DNA of 64,000 bases from Actinocatenispora sera (GCF_018324685.1 NZ_AP023354.1:1116001-1180000); one strand, 5' to 3'; shown: positions 35,022 to 43,838, counted from the stretch's first letter. Translations and numbers: made by a program. The notes: generated from the sequence alone by a model not told the origin.

Positions 35022-36035
35022 TCAGCCGCCGATCGCGGACATCGGCCGGGACGGCTGCAGGAACGACGGATCGTTGATCGCGTGCCCCGGCGCCTTGCCC
35101 CACATCGCCGTCCGCCAGGCCGCCGCGAGCTCCTCGTCGGTGGCGCCGCCGCGCAGCCCGCCACGCAGATCGGCCTCGTCCCGGCTGAACAGGCACGACC
35201 GCACCTGCCCGTCGGCGGTCAACCGGGTCCGGTCGCAGTCACCGCAGAACGGCCGGGTCACCGAGGCGACGATGCCGACCCGGGCCGGGCCGCCATCCAC
35301 CAGCCAGGTCTGCGCCGGAGCGCTGCCTCGCTCTCGGTCGTCCGGCGCCAGCTCGTGCCGGGACGACAGCCAGGCCAGGATCTCGTCCGCGGTGACCATC
35401 CGGTCCCGCCGCCAACCGTGCTGGGCGTCCAGTGGCATCTGCTCGATGAACCGCAGCTCCAGCCCGTGTTCCAGCGCGTAGTCGAGCAGCTCGGGCGCCT
35501 CGTCCTCGTTGAGGTCCCGCAACAGCACCGTGTTGACCTTCACGGGGGTCATTCCGGCCTCGGCCGCCGCGGCGATCCCGGCCAGCACGTCGGGCAGCCG
35601 GCGCCGGTGGGCCAGCGTCTCGAACCGGTCCGGCCGCAGCGTGTCCAGCGAGACGTTCACCCGGTCCAGCCCGGCCGCGCGCAGCGGCCCGGCCAGCCGA
35701 GCCAGCCCGATCCCGTTCGTGGTCAACGCCAGCTCCGGCCGCGGCGACAGCGTCGCCAGCTCGGTGACGATGTCGACGAGCCCCGGCCGCAGCAACGGCT
35801 CACCGCCGGTCAACCGGACCTGCCGCACGCCCAACCGCTCCACGGCGATCCGGCACAACCGGACCACCTCGGCGTCGGTCAGCAACTCCTGCCGGGGCAG
35901 CCAGGGCAACCCCTCCGGCGGCATGCAGTAGCTGCACCGCAGGTTGCACCGATCGGTCAACGACACCCGCAGATCGGTCGCCACCCGACCAAACTGGTCG
36001 ACCAGCGTCAACGCCTTACGAGTCTCGACCGTCAC
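35022..36035 (-). CDS. moaA: GTP 3',8-cyclase
   Basis: This radical SAM enzyme converts GTP to 3',8-cyclo-GTP, the first Moco step, which MoaC completes to cyclic pyranopterin monophosphate. The SAM cluster motif is CNLRCSYC; the C-terminal cluster is in FCGDCDRTRLTADGQVRSCL; the protein ends with the GG tail (SAIGG) needed for activity. Length 337 is normal. The GTG start has a leaderless promoter (TACGGT 36042-36047, six bases away). It forms an operon with moaD; the remaining moa genes lie 4-7 kb away. Confidence 0.95.
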   Translation of the reverse strand: MTVETRKALTLVDQFGRVATDLRVSLTDRCNLRCSYCMPPEGLPWLPRQELLTDAEVVRLCRIAVERLGVRQVRLTGGEPLLRPGLVDIVTELATLSPRPELALTTNGIGLARLAGPLRAAGLDRVNVSLDTLRPDRFETLAHRRRLPDVLAGIAAAAEAGMTPVKVNTVLLRDLNEDEAPELLDYALEHGLELRFIEQMPLDAQHGWRRDRMVTADEILAWLSSRHELAPDDRERGSAPAQTWLVDGGPARVGIVASVTRPFCGDCDRTRLTADGQVRSCLFSRDEADLRGGLRGGATDEELAAAWRTAMWGKAPGHAINDPSFLQPSRPMSAIGG

Positions 36036-36120
36036 CCCCCGACCGTATCGCGCGCCGGGGGTCTGTTCCAGGATCCCGCCAGTTGGCGGCACCCTGGTGC
36101 CACCGTTCCGGGCCCTGGCG

Positions 36121-36139
36121 AAACCCCCGAGGGGTGTTT
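36121..36139. terminator. Hairpin terminator after hydrolase gene
   Basis: AAACCCCCGA followed by GGGGTGTTT forms a near-perfect stem with flanking A/T bases, 11 bp beyond the stop of the minus-strand hydrolase gene. Confidence 0.55.
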
Positions 36140-36149
36140 GAGCAGACCC

Positions 36150-37145
36150 TCAGGCCGGGAGGTACGCGTCCAGCCAGCGCGCGGTCTCCGCGTAGACCCG
36201 TTCGCGGACCGGCTTGGCCGAGAGCACCAGGTCGTGCATTCCGCCCTCGATCCGGAGCAGCGTCACGTGCCGACCGAGCTTCGGCGACCAGCGGGCGATC
36301 TGGTCGGCGTCCAGGACGGTGTCGAACCGCTGCGCCTCCTCGTTCCAGCTGCGCGGGAACCGGCTGCCGGTCGAGCACATCACCAGGACGGGGCAGCGGA
36401 TGTCGAGCCCGTAGTGCACCCACCGGTGGGCCCGGCGCACCGCTCGGAACCAGCCGGCCCGGACCGGGAACCCGCCCAGCGGCTTCCAGACGGTGTCGAA
36501 GTCCCATTCGCCGTGCTGCTCGTGGTGCAGGCTGTACCCGTACACCCCGGCCTCGTTGGCCCGGACCACCGCGCTCGGCTTGAGCTTGCCGATCACGTCG
36601 AGTGCCTCGGTGCCCGGCGTGCGCACCAGCCAGGAACCCTGCATGTCCAGCCACGGGCTGTTCAGGACCACGGCGTCGATCAGGCCGCGCTCGCGCACCC
36701 AGTGCGCCCAGATCGCGGCGATCAGGCCGCCGGTGGAGTGCGCGTTCAGCATCACCCGCCGGGCGCCGTGCTCGGCCCGGATGATCCGCACCGCCTCGTC
36801 CAGCTCGGCGAAGTAGTCGCGCAGGTCGGTGATGTATCCGGGGGTCTGGTGCTCGCGCAGCGAGCGACCGTACTTGCGCAGGTCGAGCGCGAAGAAGTCG
36901 CTGCCCCGGGCGGTGTGGAAGTCGGCCAGCTCGGTCTGGAAGAAGTAGTCGGAGAACCCGTGCAGGTAGAGCACGGCGTCACCGGTCGGCGTGGCGGTGG
37001 GGCGGTGGTGCACCAGGGTGGCGACGACCTCGCCCTCGTCGTCGTCGGGCAGCGGGATGGTCCGGGCCGTGTAGCCGGACCCGAGCACGTCGTCGGCCGG
37101 CTCGTCCGAGATCGGCAGGGCGCGCTCGGTCACCTCGTCGCTCAT
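36150..37145 (-). CDS. Alpha/beta hydrolase (serine aminopeptidase/lysophospholipase-like)
   Basis: The 331-residue protein has an alpha/beta hydrolase core: VLYLHGFSDYFFQTELAD (oxyanion region), FFALDLRKYGRSLR, the nucleophile elbow NAHSTGGL with catalytic Ser, and a late GGMHDLVLS with the catalytic His. It has no signal peptide. The closest group is the monoacylglycerol lipase/lysophospholipase-like Hydrolase_4 set; the substrate is unknown. ATG 37145 begins MSDEVTERALP. Confidence 0.83.
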   Translation of the reverse strand: MSDEVTERALPISDEPADDVLGSGYTARTIPLPDDDEGEVVATLVHHRPTATPTGDAVLYLHGFSDYFFQTELADFHTARGSDFFALDLRKYGRSLREHQTPGYITDLRDYFAELDEAVRIIRAEHGARRVMLNAHSTGGLIAAIWAHWVRERGLIDAVVLNSPWLDMQGSWLVRTPGTEALDVIGKLKPSAVVRANEAGVYGYSLHHEQHGEWDFDTVWKPLGGFPVRAGWFRAVRRAHRWVHYGLDIRCPVLVMCSTGSRFPRSWNEEAQRFDTVLDADQIARWSPKLGRHVTLLRIEGGMHDLVLSAKPVRERVYAETARWLDAYLPA

Positions 37146-37268
37146 GCCGCACAGTGTGCCACCGGACGGCACGTACGCCACGAATGCGTTGCGGCGGATC
37201 ACAGGCACCGCAACGGTCTGCCACGGCCGAACCACGCCGTGCCGGTAGTGGGCGCGCGACGGACGGGC

Positions 37269-37523
37269 TCAGTGCACGGCGGCGAGGCGAAGGCGGCTCC
37301 ACAGCGGCAACCGGGTGCGCTGCGCCTTCTTCTCGGACAGCTCGCGCTGCACGTCGGCCTTGGCCTTCTTGCCGGCCCAGCTGCGGGCGTCGGCGAAGTA
37401 TCCCTTGGGGTCCTTGAGCAGGCGGGAGGCGCGGTCGCGCGGACTCTGGTCGACATCCCGCGCCTCGTCGTGTGCGGTCGAACCGAGGAACGGCGCGCCG
37501 CATGCTTCGATCAAGCTCGACAC
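37269..37523 (-). CDS. Small basic hypothetical protein, 84 aa
   Basis: The product contains ASRLLKDPKGYFADARSWAGKKAKADVQ and ends LPLWSRLRLAAVH. It is Lys/Arg-rich, helical and has no membrane segment. GTG 37523 is preceded by a G-rich stretch. I do not recognise the family; codon usage and clean ORF support it over the opposite strand. It is on the same strand as the hydrolase gene downstream. Confidence 0.5.
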   Translation of the reverse strand: MSSLIEACGAPFLGSTAHDEARDVDQSPRDRASRLLKDPKGYFADARSWAGKKAKADVQRELSEKKAQRTRLPLWSRLRLAAVH

Positions 37524-37699
37524 CGGAGACCCCCATCCAGAACCGATCGGGTCCAGCCTGCCATGACCTCGCCGACGTCGCCAACGCAACGGCGTTCGTC
37601 CGCACGTTGCCACGCACACTAATGCGCACTTGTCGAGTGGACTGTCCTAGATCCGTCAGCTCCGAGCCTTGAAATCCGCCCGTTCGTGTGAGCGGGCGA

Positions 37700-38461
37700 T
37701 CACCGGTTCAACCCGGCCGCCAGCAGCTCGCCCAGCAGCCGGACCAGCTCGCGGTCCTGGTCGTGCAGCGCGCCGCACTCCTCGGTGTCCACGGTCAGCA
37801 GGCCGAACTGGCGCCGCGCGGTCACCACCGGTACGCAGATCAGCGACCGGTGCTTGTGGTCGTCGGTGACCCAGCCGGGCGGCGCCTGCACGGTCAGGTC
37901 CGGGTAGAAACCGTCGGTGTCGGTGTCGATCAGGTGGAACGCGGCGTCGCCCAGCGGGGTACCGGCGACGAACTCGACGGTGCCCGGCTCGGCCCGGCCG
38001 TAGTAGCCGACCAGCTCCAGCCGGCGGCTGCGGCCACCGACCGCACGGAAGTAGCAGGCCCGCGCGCCGTCCGGGGCGACGAGCTCGCACGCGGCGGCGA
38101 GGACGATCTGGCGGGCCTGTCCCTGCAGCTGGTCCAGGTCACCGCCGCGCGGCCGGGCATCGCTGATCTCGCCCAGCAGGTACGCGAGCGGGGTGAGGAC
38201 CCGGCCGACCACGATGCGCATCTGCTGGGTGGCGCGTTCGGCGATCTGCCGGGCGTCGGTGGCCCGCACCGACGCGGCGCGCTCGGCGTACATCGGCAGG
38301 CCGACGGAGACGGCGGTGAACGCGGCCGCGCCGGCGAGCAGCAGCCAGAAGGGCCAGCCGGCCGTCTGGCTCGCCGCCGAGCCCAGAGCGAACGCGCCTA
38401 CCGCCGAGCAGATCGCGATCGGACGGTAATGGCAGACAACCCCGGACGAAAGGCGCGACAT
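37700..38461 (-). CDS. Membrane-anchored GAF-domain protein
   Basis: Two hydrophobic segments near the N terminus (PIAICSAVGAFALGSAAS and WLLLAGAAAFTAVSVGLPMY) are followed by a helical linker and a GAF-like domain with HKHRSLICVPVVTARRQFGLLTVDT, then LHDQDRELVRLLGELLAAG. There is no output domain, so it may sense a ligand and signal through a partner. Start at ATG 38461 is preferred; an in-frame ATG at 38494 is possible. Confidence 0.75.
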   Translation of the reverse strand: MSRLSSGVVCHYRPIAICSAVGAFALGSAASQTAGWPFWLLLAGAAAFTAVSVGLPMYAERAASVRATDARQIAERATQQMRIVVGRVLTPLAYLLGEISDARPRGGDLDQLQGQARQIVLAAACELVAPDGARACYFRAVGGRSRRLELVGYYGRAEPGTVEFVAGTPLGDAAFHLIDTDTDGFYPDLTVQAPPGWVTDDHKHRSLICVPVVTARRQFGLLTVDTEECGALHDQDRELVRLLGELLAAGLNR

Positions 38462-38575
38462 AATGCCACTTACCGTAGCCGCACGGTACGACAAGAGTCA
38501 CTCCCCGGGAGTTGCGACACGGGTCACGGGCCGGCGAATCGTACATTGTCTGATTGATCCGAGCCGATCGGCGGT

Positions 38576-39094
38576 ATGAAAACAGGTATGAAGCCGGTAC
38601 GGAGCCTCGCCCACGCCATGCTCGCCTCGGTGTTCGTGTCGGGCGGGATACACACCCTGCTGCACCCCGAACACGCGGCCAAACAGGCCGAGCCGGTGAG
38701 CGCGCGGCTCGCCGCCGCCACCGAGCACACCGCGCCGTGGTTGCCCACCGGTCCGGTCGCCGTGGTACGGGCGAACGCGGCGGTCCAGGTGGGCGGCGCG
38801 GCGCTGCTCGCGAGCGGCCGACTGCCCCGGCTGGCGGCGCTCGCGCTGGCCGCCTCGCTGGTGCCGACGACCGTCGTAGGGCACGCCTGGTGGCGCTACC
38901 AGGACCCGGCCCAGCGGTCCAACCACCGCAACCACTTCCTCAAGAACGTGGCGATCCTCGGTGGTCTGGCGCTGACCGCGGTGGACACCCAGGGTCGACC
39001 GGGGCTGGGTTGGCGCGCCTCGCACGCCACCGAGACCGCGGCGAAGCGGGTCGGCCGGCTGCGCCGCCGCGCCGTCGAGCGCGTCACGCCCTGA
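38576..39094 (+). CDS. DoxX-family membrane protein
   Basis: The 172-residue protein has four hydrophobic segments: around MLASVFVSGGIHTLL, AAVQVGGAALLASG, LAALALAASLVPTTVVG and NVAILGGLALTAV. The first helix (RxxLAxxFxxxGI pattern) and WWRYQDP and NHFLKNVAILGGL motifs are typical of DoxX/SURF4-type proteins. Function in actinobacteria is linked to thiol stress in some cases but is not demonstrable here. The basic C-terminal tail is probably cytoplasmic. Confidence 0.82.
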   Translation: MKTGMKPVRSLAHAMLASVFVSGGIHTLLHPEHAAKQAEPVSARLAAATEHTAPWLPTGPVAVVRANAAVQVGGAALLASGRLPRLAALALAASLVPTTVVGHAWWRYQDPAQRSNHRNHFLKNVAILGGLALTAVDTQGRPGLGWRASHATETAAKRVGRLRRRAVERVTP

Positions 39095-39179
39095 CCGCTC
39101 GTACCGCCCGGCCACGAACCGCGCGGCGACGCCCGGCGGCACTCGGTTTCCGGCAACCGATCGGCTACGCTTCGCTGGC

Positions 39180-39629
39180 ATGGCGCCCATCGGACACCGC
39201 ATCGCGTTGATGGTTGTCGTCGGCCGTGGCGGTGCGCTGTTGATGCAGCTGCGCGACGCCGCCGCCCGGGTCGACCCGAGCCGGTGGTCACCACCCGGCG
39301 GCCACGTGGAATCCGGTGAGACCGCGGAGCAGGCGGCCCGGCGCGAGTTGACCGAGGAGACCGCGCTGACCGCGACCGGACCGGTGCACCCGGTGGCGGA
39401 GGGGACCATGCCCGACCGGGTCAGCCCCGGCCGGGTGGTCGCCTGGCACGTGTTCGCCACCGCGCTGCCCGTCACCCGCGACGACGTGCGGCTGGGCGAG
39501 GGGCAGGCGCTGGAGTTCGTCGCGGCGGACAAGGTGCCGCAGTTGGACCTGACCGACATCGCCCGCCAGGTGCTGCCGCCGTTCCTCGGCTCCGACGCCT
39601 ACCGCCGGCTGGCCGCGGCGACCGAGTGA
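39180..39629 (+). CDS. NUDIX hydrolase
   Basis: The Nudix box GGHVESGETAEQAARRELTEE is complete, with the metal-binding REXXEE (shown in part). The 149-residue protein begins with the beta-strand IALMVVVGRGGALLMQLR. It should cleave a nucleoside-diphosphate-linked substrate; the actual one is unknown. A TACGCT element eight bases before ATG suggests a leaderless or nearly leaderless transcript. Confidence 0.87.
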   Translation: MAPIGHRIALMVVVGRGGALLMQLRDAAARVDPSRWSPPGGHVESGETAEQAARRELTEETALTATGPVHPVAEGTMPDRVSPGRVVAWHVFATALPVTRDDVRLGEGQALEFVAADKVPQLDLTDIARQVLPPFLGSDAYRRLAAATE

Positions 39630-39662
39630 CCGAACGCGACAGCCTGCCGCCGAGTCGTCGAC

Positions 39663-39971
39663 TCAGCGCTGGGCGATCGGCGGTTCCGGGGTCGGCCACA
39701 GCGGCGGGAACGCCTTGTCCTCGGCCAGGTAGTCGGCCACCGGGCGGTTGGAACTGCGCAGCATCGCCGCGTAGTCGAGCCGCGCGTTGCGCTCCTCGTC
39801 GAGGATCTGACCGACCTCCTCGGTCGACCCGCTGCCCAGTTCCAACATGCTGTGCACCTGCTGGACCGACTGCCACCAGCGCCGGTAGGCATCCATCAGC
39901 CCACGCGCGACCAGTGGTGGATCATCCTGGACTGCCGTTTCGGCGGCAGCCTGCGTCGCAACCATGCTCAT
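39663..39971 (-). CDS. Small acidic hypothetical protein, 102 aa
   Basis: The protein starts MSMVATQAAAETAV and contains LMDAYRRWWQSVQQVHSMLEL and RNARLDYAAMLRSSNRPVADYL. It is helical with no membrane segment. ATG 39971 has a strong GGGGGGAG Shine-Dalgarno about five bases upstream; an upstream in-frame ATG (39992) is less likely. I recognise no family. The gene converges on the NUDIX gene. Confidence 0.6.
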   Translation of the reverse strand: MSMVATQAAAETAVQDDPPLVARGLMDAYRRWWQSVQQVHSMLELGSGSTEEVGQILDEERNARLDYAAMLRSSNRPVADYLAEDKAFPPLWPTPEPPIAQR

Positions 39972-40369
39972 CTGCACTCCCCCCACATGCATTCCACCAT
40001 CGGGCGGCGATGGCGCCGGTTGCGGACTCCGCCCCCGGAGTCACCTCAAACCGAAACGCCGCCCACCGGGCGCTCGCCGTTCCAACACCGAACCATGTGC
40101 ACTGTCTGGTCGACACCCGAACCGAGCCGGGCGGCAAGCCGCATAGTACGACGTGCCAACCAGCGACACCATAGGCCGCCGGACGGCGCGATGGGTAACA
40201 CAATGGCCCCGTTGGAGGGAAGCGGAGGTCAAGTGTCGGGTTTCTGACCCAACGGCGCGAATCGGTGCGCTAACGCGTTAGAGCATCGTTACCGTTCGAC
40301 GCGACGGAAAGCTGCCGGCCGCCACGATAACCCGTCATCGTGCAACCGTCCATTCCGGACAGAGGCGCG
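39972..40369. other. 398-bp intergenic region with palindromes
   Basis: It lies between the small hypothetical gene and the moaE stop. It has two clear symmetric elements: the hairpin GACTCCG-CCCC-CGGAGTC (40025-40042) and the perfect palindrome at 40270-40281. An 18-codon ATG frame at about 40191-40247 lacks a Shine-Dalgarno and is not called. Confidence 0.5.
40270..40281. promoter_or_regulatory. Perfect palindrome CTAACGCGTTAG
   Basis: A 12-bp perfect palindrome lies about 300 bp upstream of the small hypothetical gene and 90 bp downstream of moaE. It resembles a repressor half-site pair, but no regulator can be linked. Confidence 0.35.
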
Positions 40370-40795
40370 TCAGGGGCAGTTGACCCACTCGTCGGTACCG
40401 TCCGCGAACAGCTGGTGCTTCCACACCGGTAGGTGCGCCTTCACCTCGTCCACCAGCTGCCGGCAGGCGTCGAACGCGGCCCCCCGGTGCGCGCAGGCGA
40501 CCGCCACCACCAGCGCCGCGTCCCCGATCGCGAGCGGGCCGACCCGGTGCCCGACCGCCACCGCCTGCAGCTCCGGGCAGTGCACCACCACGTCGGCCAC
40601 CACCTTGCCCAGCACGTCGGCCGCGCTCGGATGCCCTTCGTACGTCAGCTCCCGGACGGTACGACCGTGGTCGTGGTCGCGCACCACGCCGGCGAACGAG
40701 ACCACCGCCCCCGCGGCACTGCGGGACACCGCTTCCTCGAACTCCGCCGGTACCAGCGGTTTCTCGGTCACCTCGACCCGGACCAGCTCGGTCAC
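40370..40795 (-). CDS. moaE: Molybdopterin synthase catalytic subunit
   Basis: MoaE converts cyclic pyranopterin monophosphate to molybdopterin using MoaD thiocarboxylate. The 141-residue protein has GAVVSFAGVVRDHDHGR, LTYEGHPSAAD, AVGHRVGPLAIGDAALVVAV and the active-site region HLPVWKHQLFADG with the conserved K. GTG 40795 is spaced seven bases from GGGAGG; a GTG three bases upstream is possible. It is the last gene of moaC-[mog-moeA]-moaE. Confidence 0.93.
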   Translation of the reverse strand: MTELVRVEVTEKPLVPAEFEEAVSRSAAGAVVSFAGVVRDHDHGRTVRELTYEGHPSAADVLGKVVADVVVHCPELQAVAVGHRVGPLAIGDAALVVAVACAHRGAAFDACRQLVDEVKAHLPVWKHQLFADGTDEWVNCP

Positions 40796-40829
40796 CACGA
40801 CACCTCCCGGGCACCCCCGCGGGGCGCGG

Positions 40830-42686
40830 TCATGGCCGTTCCCCGGCACTGAGCGGGAACGGCAGGAACTCGGCCGGCTCGCCGGCGCGGCCGGTGGCGC
40901 CCGGCGGTACCAGCACGAAGCCGTCCGCCCAGGCGAGCCCGCGCAACATCGCCGATCCGTTGTGGGGCAAGGGGTACGCCAGTCCATCCGGTTCCAGCCG
41001 GGCGAGCGCGAGGTGGGTGTCGTCGCCGCGGCCGGCGATCTCGGCGCCGAGCCGGACCCGGCTCAACCGCGGCACCGATCGCCCGGTCAGCCCGGCGACC
41101 AGCGGCCACACCAGCGTCAGCAGACCGATCACGGCCGACTGCGGGTTGCCCGGCAACCCCGCCACGAACCGGCCGCCGGGAAGCTTGGCCAGCACCATCG
41201 GGAAGCCGGGCCGGACCGCGACGGTGTCCACCACGTACTCGGCGCCGAGCTGCGCGAGCGCCGGATGCAGGTGGTCGACCGGACCGCGCATGGTGCCGCC
41301 GGTGGTGCACACCAGCTCGTGCGAACCCGCCGCGGTCGCGATCGCCTCCACGTGCGCGTCGAGCGTGTCGCCGACCGGCGTCAGCCGAGCGGAAACCGTT
41401 GGCAGCGCACCGATCCGCGCCAACCAGCCGGGCAGTTGCGGGCCGAGCGAGTCGCGCACCAGGCCGCGACCCGGCAGGCCCTCGGTGAGCAACTCGTCAC
41501 CGAACACCAGCACCGTGGCGCGGGGCGGGCGGCGCACCAGCAGGTCATCGTGCCCGCACTGGGCGGCGACGCCGACCACCCCGGGCGTCACCGGGGTACC
41601 GGCCGGGAGCAGTTCCTCGCCCTTGACCGCCTCCTCGCCCGGGACCCGCCACTCCGGCGTCGGCCTGCGCGGCTGGCCGGAGACCAGGCCGTCGGCGCTC
41701 CGGGTCGAGTCCTCGACCCGGATGATCTGGTCGGCACCGGGCGGCACCATCGCACCGGTGGCGATCTCCACCGCCATACCGTCGGCCAGCGCGACCGCGA
41801 CCTGGCCGGCGAGCACCCGGCCGGACACCCGCCACGGCCCCGCCCCACGCACCGCGTACCCGTCCACGCTGGCCGTGGTGAACGCCGGCAACGGGGTACG
41901 GGCCCGGACCGGTTCGGCGAGGGTCGCGCCGGTGGCGTCGGCCAGCGCCAGCCGGACCGGCTCCGGCGGTGCCGCCGCCCCGGCGGTATGTGCGGCGGTC
42001 CGGGCCGCCGCCCAGCCGACGGCACCGTCGCCATCGGCGCCGGTGCCGGGAGCCCCCGTTCCCGGACCGCCGGCAGCACTGGCGCCGGGCTTTCCGGCAG
42101 CGCTGGCACGCGAACCGCTCGCCGCGCCGGTGGCGGGGCCGCCGGGAGCCAGCGACGTGGTCGGCTCGCCGGCGCCCGGCGACGTGGCGGTCGGCCCGTC
42201 CGGTGAGCGCGGATGGTCGCCGCCCCGGAGCTGGTCGACCGCGTGGGCCAGGATCGGGCCGAGTACGACGAGGCCGTCGGCGACGGCACCGCGCGAACCG
42301 GCCAGGTTGACCACCAGGGTGCGGCCGGCGACGCCGGCGATGCCGCGGGACAGCGCCGCGGTCGGCACCTTTCCCACCCCGTACGCCCGGACCGCCTCGG
42401 CGATGCCGGGGATCTGGTAGTCGACCACCCGGGCGGTCGCCTCCGGGGTGCGATCGGTGGCGGAGACGCCGGTACCGCCGGTCGTGAGGACGACGTCCAC
42501 CCGCGCGGCGACCGCCTCGCGCAGGGCCCGCTCGACCGGGTCCCCGTCCGGTACCACCACCGGCTCGGCCACCGTGGCGCCCAGCTGGCGCAGCCCGTCG
42601 ACGAGCACCGGCCCGGTGGTGTCGGCGTACCCGCCGGACGAGGCGCGGTTGGAGGCCACGATGACCCGGGCCTGGAAGTCGGTCAC
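40830..42686 (-). CDS. mog-moeA: Fused Mog-MoeA molybdenum insertion protein, 618 aa
   Basis: The N-terminal ~155 residues are a MogA/MoaB domain (MPT adenylyltransferase) with VLTTGGTGVSATDRTPEA. An Ala/Gly/Pro linker of about 80 residues leads to a MoeA (molybdotransferase) part: TTASVDGYAVRG, VEIATGAMVPPGADQIIRVE, then a second MoCF domain with LVCTTGGTMRGPVDH and LPGNPQSAV, and a C-terminal beta domain. The usual MoeA N-terminal helices look shortened. GTG 42686 overlaps the moaC stop as GTGA. The two activities act in sequence, so fusion allows channelling, as in eukaryotic gephyrin/Cnx1. Confidence 0.9.
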   Translation of the reverse strand: MTDFQARVIVASNRASSGGYADTTGPVLVDGLRQLGATVAEPVVVPDGDPVERALREAVAARVDVVLTTGGTGVSATDRTPEATARVVDYQIPGIAEAVRAYGVGKVPTAALSRGIAGVAGRTLVVNLAGSRGAVADGLVVLGPILAHAVDQLRGGDHPRSPDGPTATSPGAGEPTTSLAPGGPATGAASGSRASAAGKPGASAAGGPGTGAPGTGADGDGAVGWAAARTAAHTAGAAAPPEPVRLALADATGATLAEPVRARTPLPAFTTASVDGYAVRGAGPWRVSGRVLAGQVAVALADGMAVEIATGAMVPPGADQIIRVEDSTRSADGLVSGQPRRPTPEWRVPGEEAVKGEELLPAGTPVTPGVVGVAAQCGHDDLLVRRPPRATVLVFGDELLTEGLPGRGLVRDSLGPQLPGWLARIGALPTVSARLTPVGDTLDAHVEAIATAAGSHELVCTTGGTMRGPVDHLHPALAQLGAEYVVDTVAVRPGFPMVLAKLPGGRFVAGLPGNPQSAVIGLLTLVWPLVAGLTGRSVPRLSRVRLGAEIAGRGDDTHLALARLEPDGLAYPLPHNGSAMLRGLAWADGFVLVPPGATGRAGEPAEFLPFPLSAGERP

Positions 42687-43183
42687 GGCTGCCTCCCGTC
42701 GTCGGCCGGGCGGATCCAGGTACCGGTCTTGCCGCCGTCCTTGCGCAGCACCCGGACCGCGTCGATGCGCGCCGCCGGGTCGACCGCCTTGATCATGTCG
42801 ATCAGCGCGAGACCGGCGGCGAGCACCGAGGTCAGCGCCTCCATCTCGACGCCGGTGCGGTCCGCGGTCCGCACCGCCGCCCGTATGTCCACTGTGGACT
42901 CTTGTGGCTCGAGGTCGATGACCACGCCGTGGATGGCGATCGGATGGCACAGCGGGACGAGGTCCGGCGTGCGCTTCGCCGCCATGATGCCGGCGATCCG
43001 CGCCACCCCCAGCGCGTCGCCCTTGGCCAGTCCGTTCGTTCGGATCAGGTCGAGCACCTCGGTCGTGGAACGCACCACGCCGGCAGCGACGGCACTGCGG
43101 ACGGTGACGTCCTTGCCGGAGACGTCCACCATCCGGGCCGCGCCCGTCTCGTCCACATGGGTCAGGCCGCTGGACTCGGTCAC
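42683..43183 (-). CDS. moaC: Cyclic pyranopterin monophosphate synthase
   Basis: MoaC acts after MoaA. The 166-residue sequence has LTHVDETGAARMVDVSGKD, GIMAAKRTPDLVPLCHPI and VEMEALTSVLAAGLALIDMIKAVD, all hallmark regions with the active-site KxxDLVPLCHP. The GTG start has a leaderless promoter (TAGGCT 43190-43195, six bases away). It heads the operon moaC-[mog-moeA]-moaE. Confidence 0.95.
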   Translation of the reverse strand: MTESSGLTHVDETGAARMVDVSGKDVTVRSAVAAGVVRSTTEVLDLIRTNGLAKGDALGVARIAGIMAAKRTPDLVPLCHPIAIHGVVIDLEPQESTVDIRAAVRTADRTGVEMEALTSVLAAGLALIDMIKAVDPAARIDAVRVLRKDGGKTGTWIRPADDGRQP

Positions 43184-43579
43184 ACGACGAGCCTACGCAG
43201 CCCGGCCGGCCTGGACCGACACGGCGGGCGAATCGGTACGCCCCACCGCGCCACCGGCGGGCCCGGCGCCCAGGGACCGAGCCGTTTCCTCCCAGGAAGT
43301 GATCATCTGTCATCCTTTTCGCACATGGCCCTGCCATAGACGGCTATCTATGCTGACGGTGTTCCTCCTGCCGGAGATGGCGGTGCCCCGGCCCGCCCCG
43401 CGACGCAACGGGCCGCATGCACCGGCCACGACGCGCGCGACGTTGGGGGGCGGTCGTGACGACGCCGCGAAAACGGGCATGCACCTCGCGCTCCTCGTAC
43501 CGCGCCGCTGGGCTGCCGCCGACATGCGACCGCCGATGCACCGGCACACACTCCCGAGACGTACCGAAGGGGGTCCGTC
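43184..43579 (+). other. 396-bp region upstream of the heptapeptide array
   Basis: It separates the divergent moaC gene from the first mini-ORF. It includes an ATAG/CTAT inverted repeat near 43336-43348 and a TATGCT element at 43349-43354 that could be a -10 for rightward transcription, though no good -35 was found. An open frame from ATG 43350 runs rightward into the array but has no similarity and no clear Shine-Dalgarno, so it is not called. Confidence 0.4.
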
Positions 43580-43603
43580 GTGCGCGAACACAACTGGAGC
43601 TGA
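43580..43603 (+). CDS. Heptapeptide mini-gene 1 (MREHNWS)
   Basis: GTG start, CGC-GAA codons, stop TGA. GAAGGGGG lies upstream. First copy of the array; its upstream sequence differs from both linker classes. Confidence 0.8.
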   Translation: MREHNWS

Positions 43604-43644
43604 ACAACCCGGGCAACGCCCCGACCAGCAGAAAGGGGCACGCC

Positions 43645-43668
43645 ATGCGCGAACACAACTGGAGCTGA
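43645..43668 (+). CDS. Heptapeptide mini-gene 2 (MREHNWS)
   Basis: ATG start with GAAAGGGG six bases upstream; CGC-GAA codons. The 41-bp linker before it mixes features of the two linker classes. Confidence 0.8.
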   Translation: MREHNWS

Positions 43669-43708
43669 GGGCCTCGGACCCGTTCTGACCAGCGGAAGGG
43701 AGACCGCC

Positions 43709-43732
43709 GTGCGCGAGCACAACTGGAGCTGA
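43709..43732 (+). CDS. Heptapeptide mini-gene 3 (MREHNWS)
   Basis: GTG start with GAAGGGAG upstream; uses GAG for Glu, a synonymous change from copies 1 and 2. Preceded by a 40-bp class linker. Confidence 0.8.
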   Translation: MREHNWS

Positions 43733-43774
43733 GCCGATGTCGCAGCCGGCAACACGAGCAGGAAGGGGCACGCC

Positions 43775-43798
43775 ATGCGCGAGCACAACTGGAGCTGA
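43775..43798 (+). CDS. Heptapeptide mini-gene 4 (MREHNWS)
   Basis: ATG start with GGAAGGGG upstream; GAG codon. Preceded by the 42-bp class linker (43733-43774). Confidence 0.8.
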   Translation: MREHNWS

Positions 43799-43838
43799 AC
43801 ACCTCGGACTCGCCCTGACCAGCGGAAAGGAGACCGCG

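Noticed and set aside
40191-40247. 18-codon ORF in the moaE downstream gap
   Set aside because: It lacks a Shine-Dalgarno and any sign of selection.
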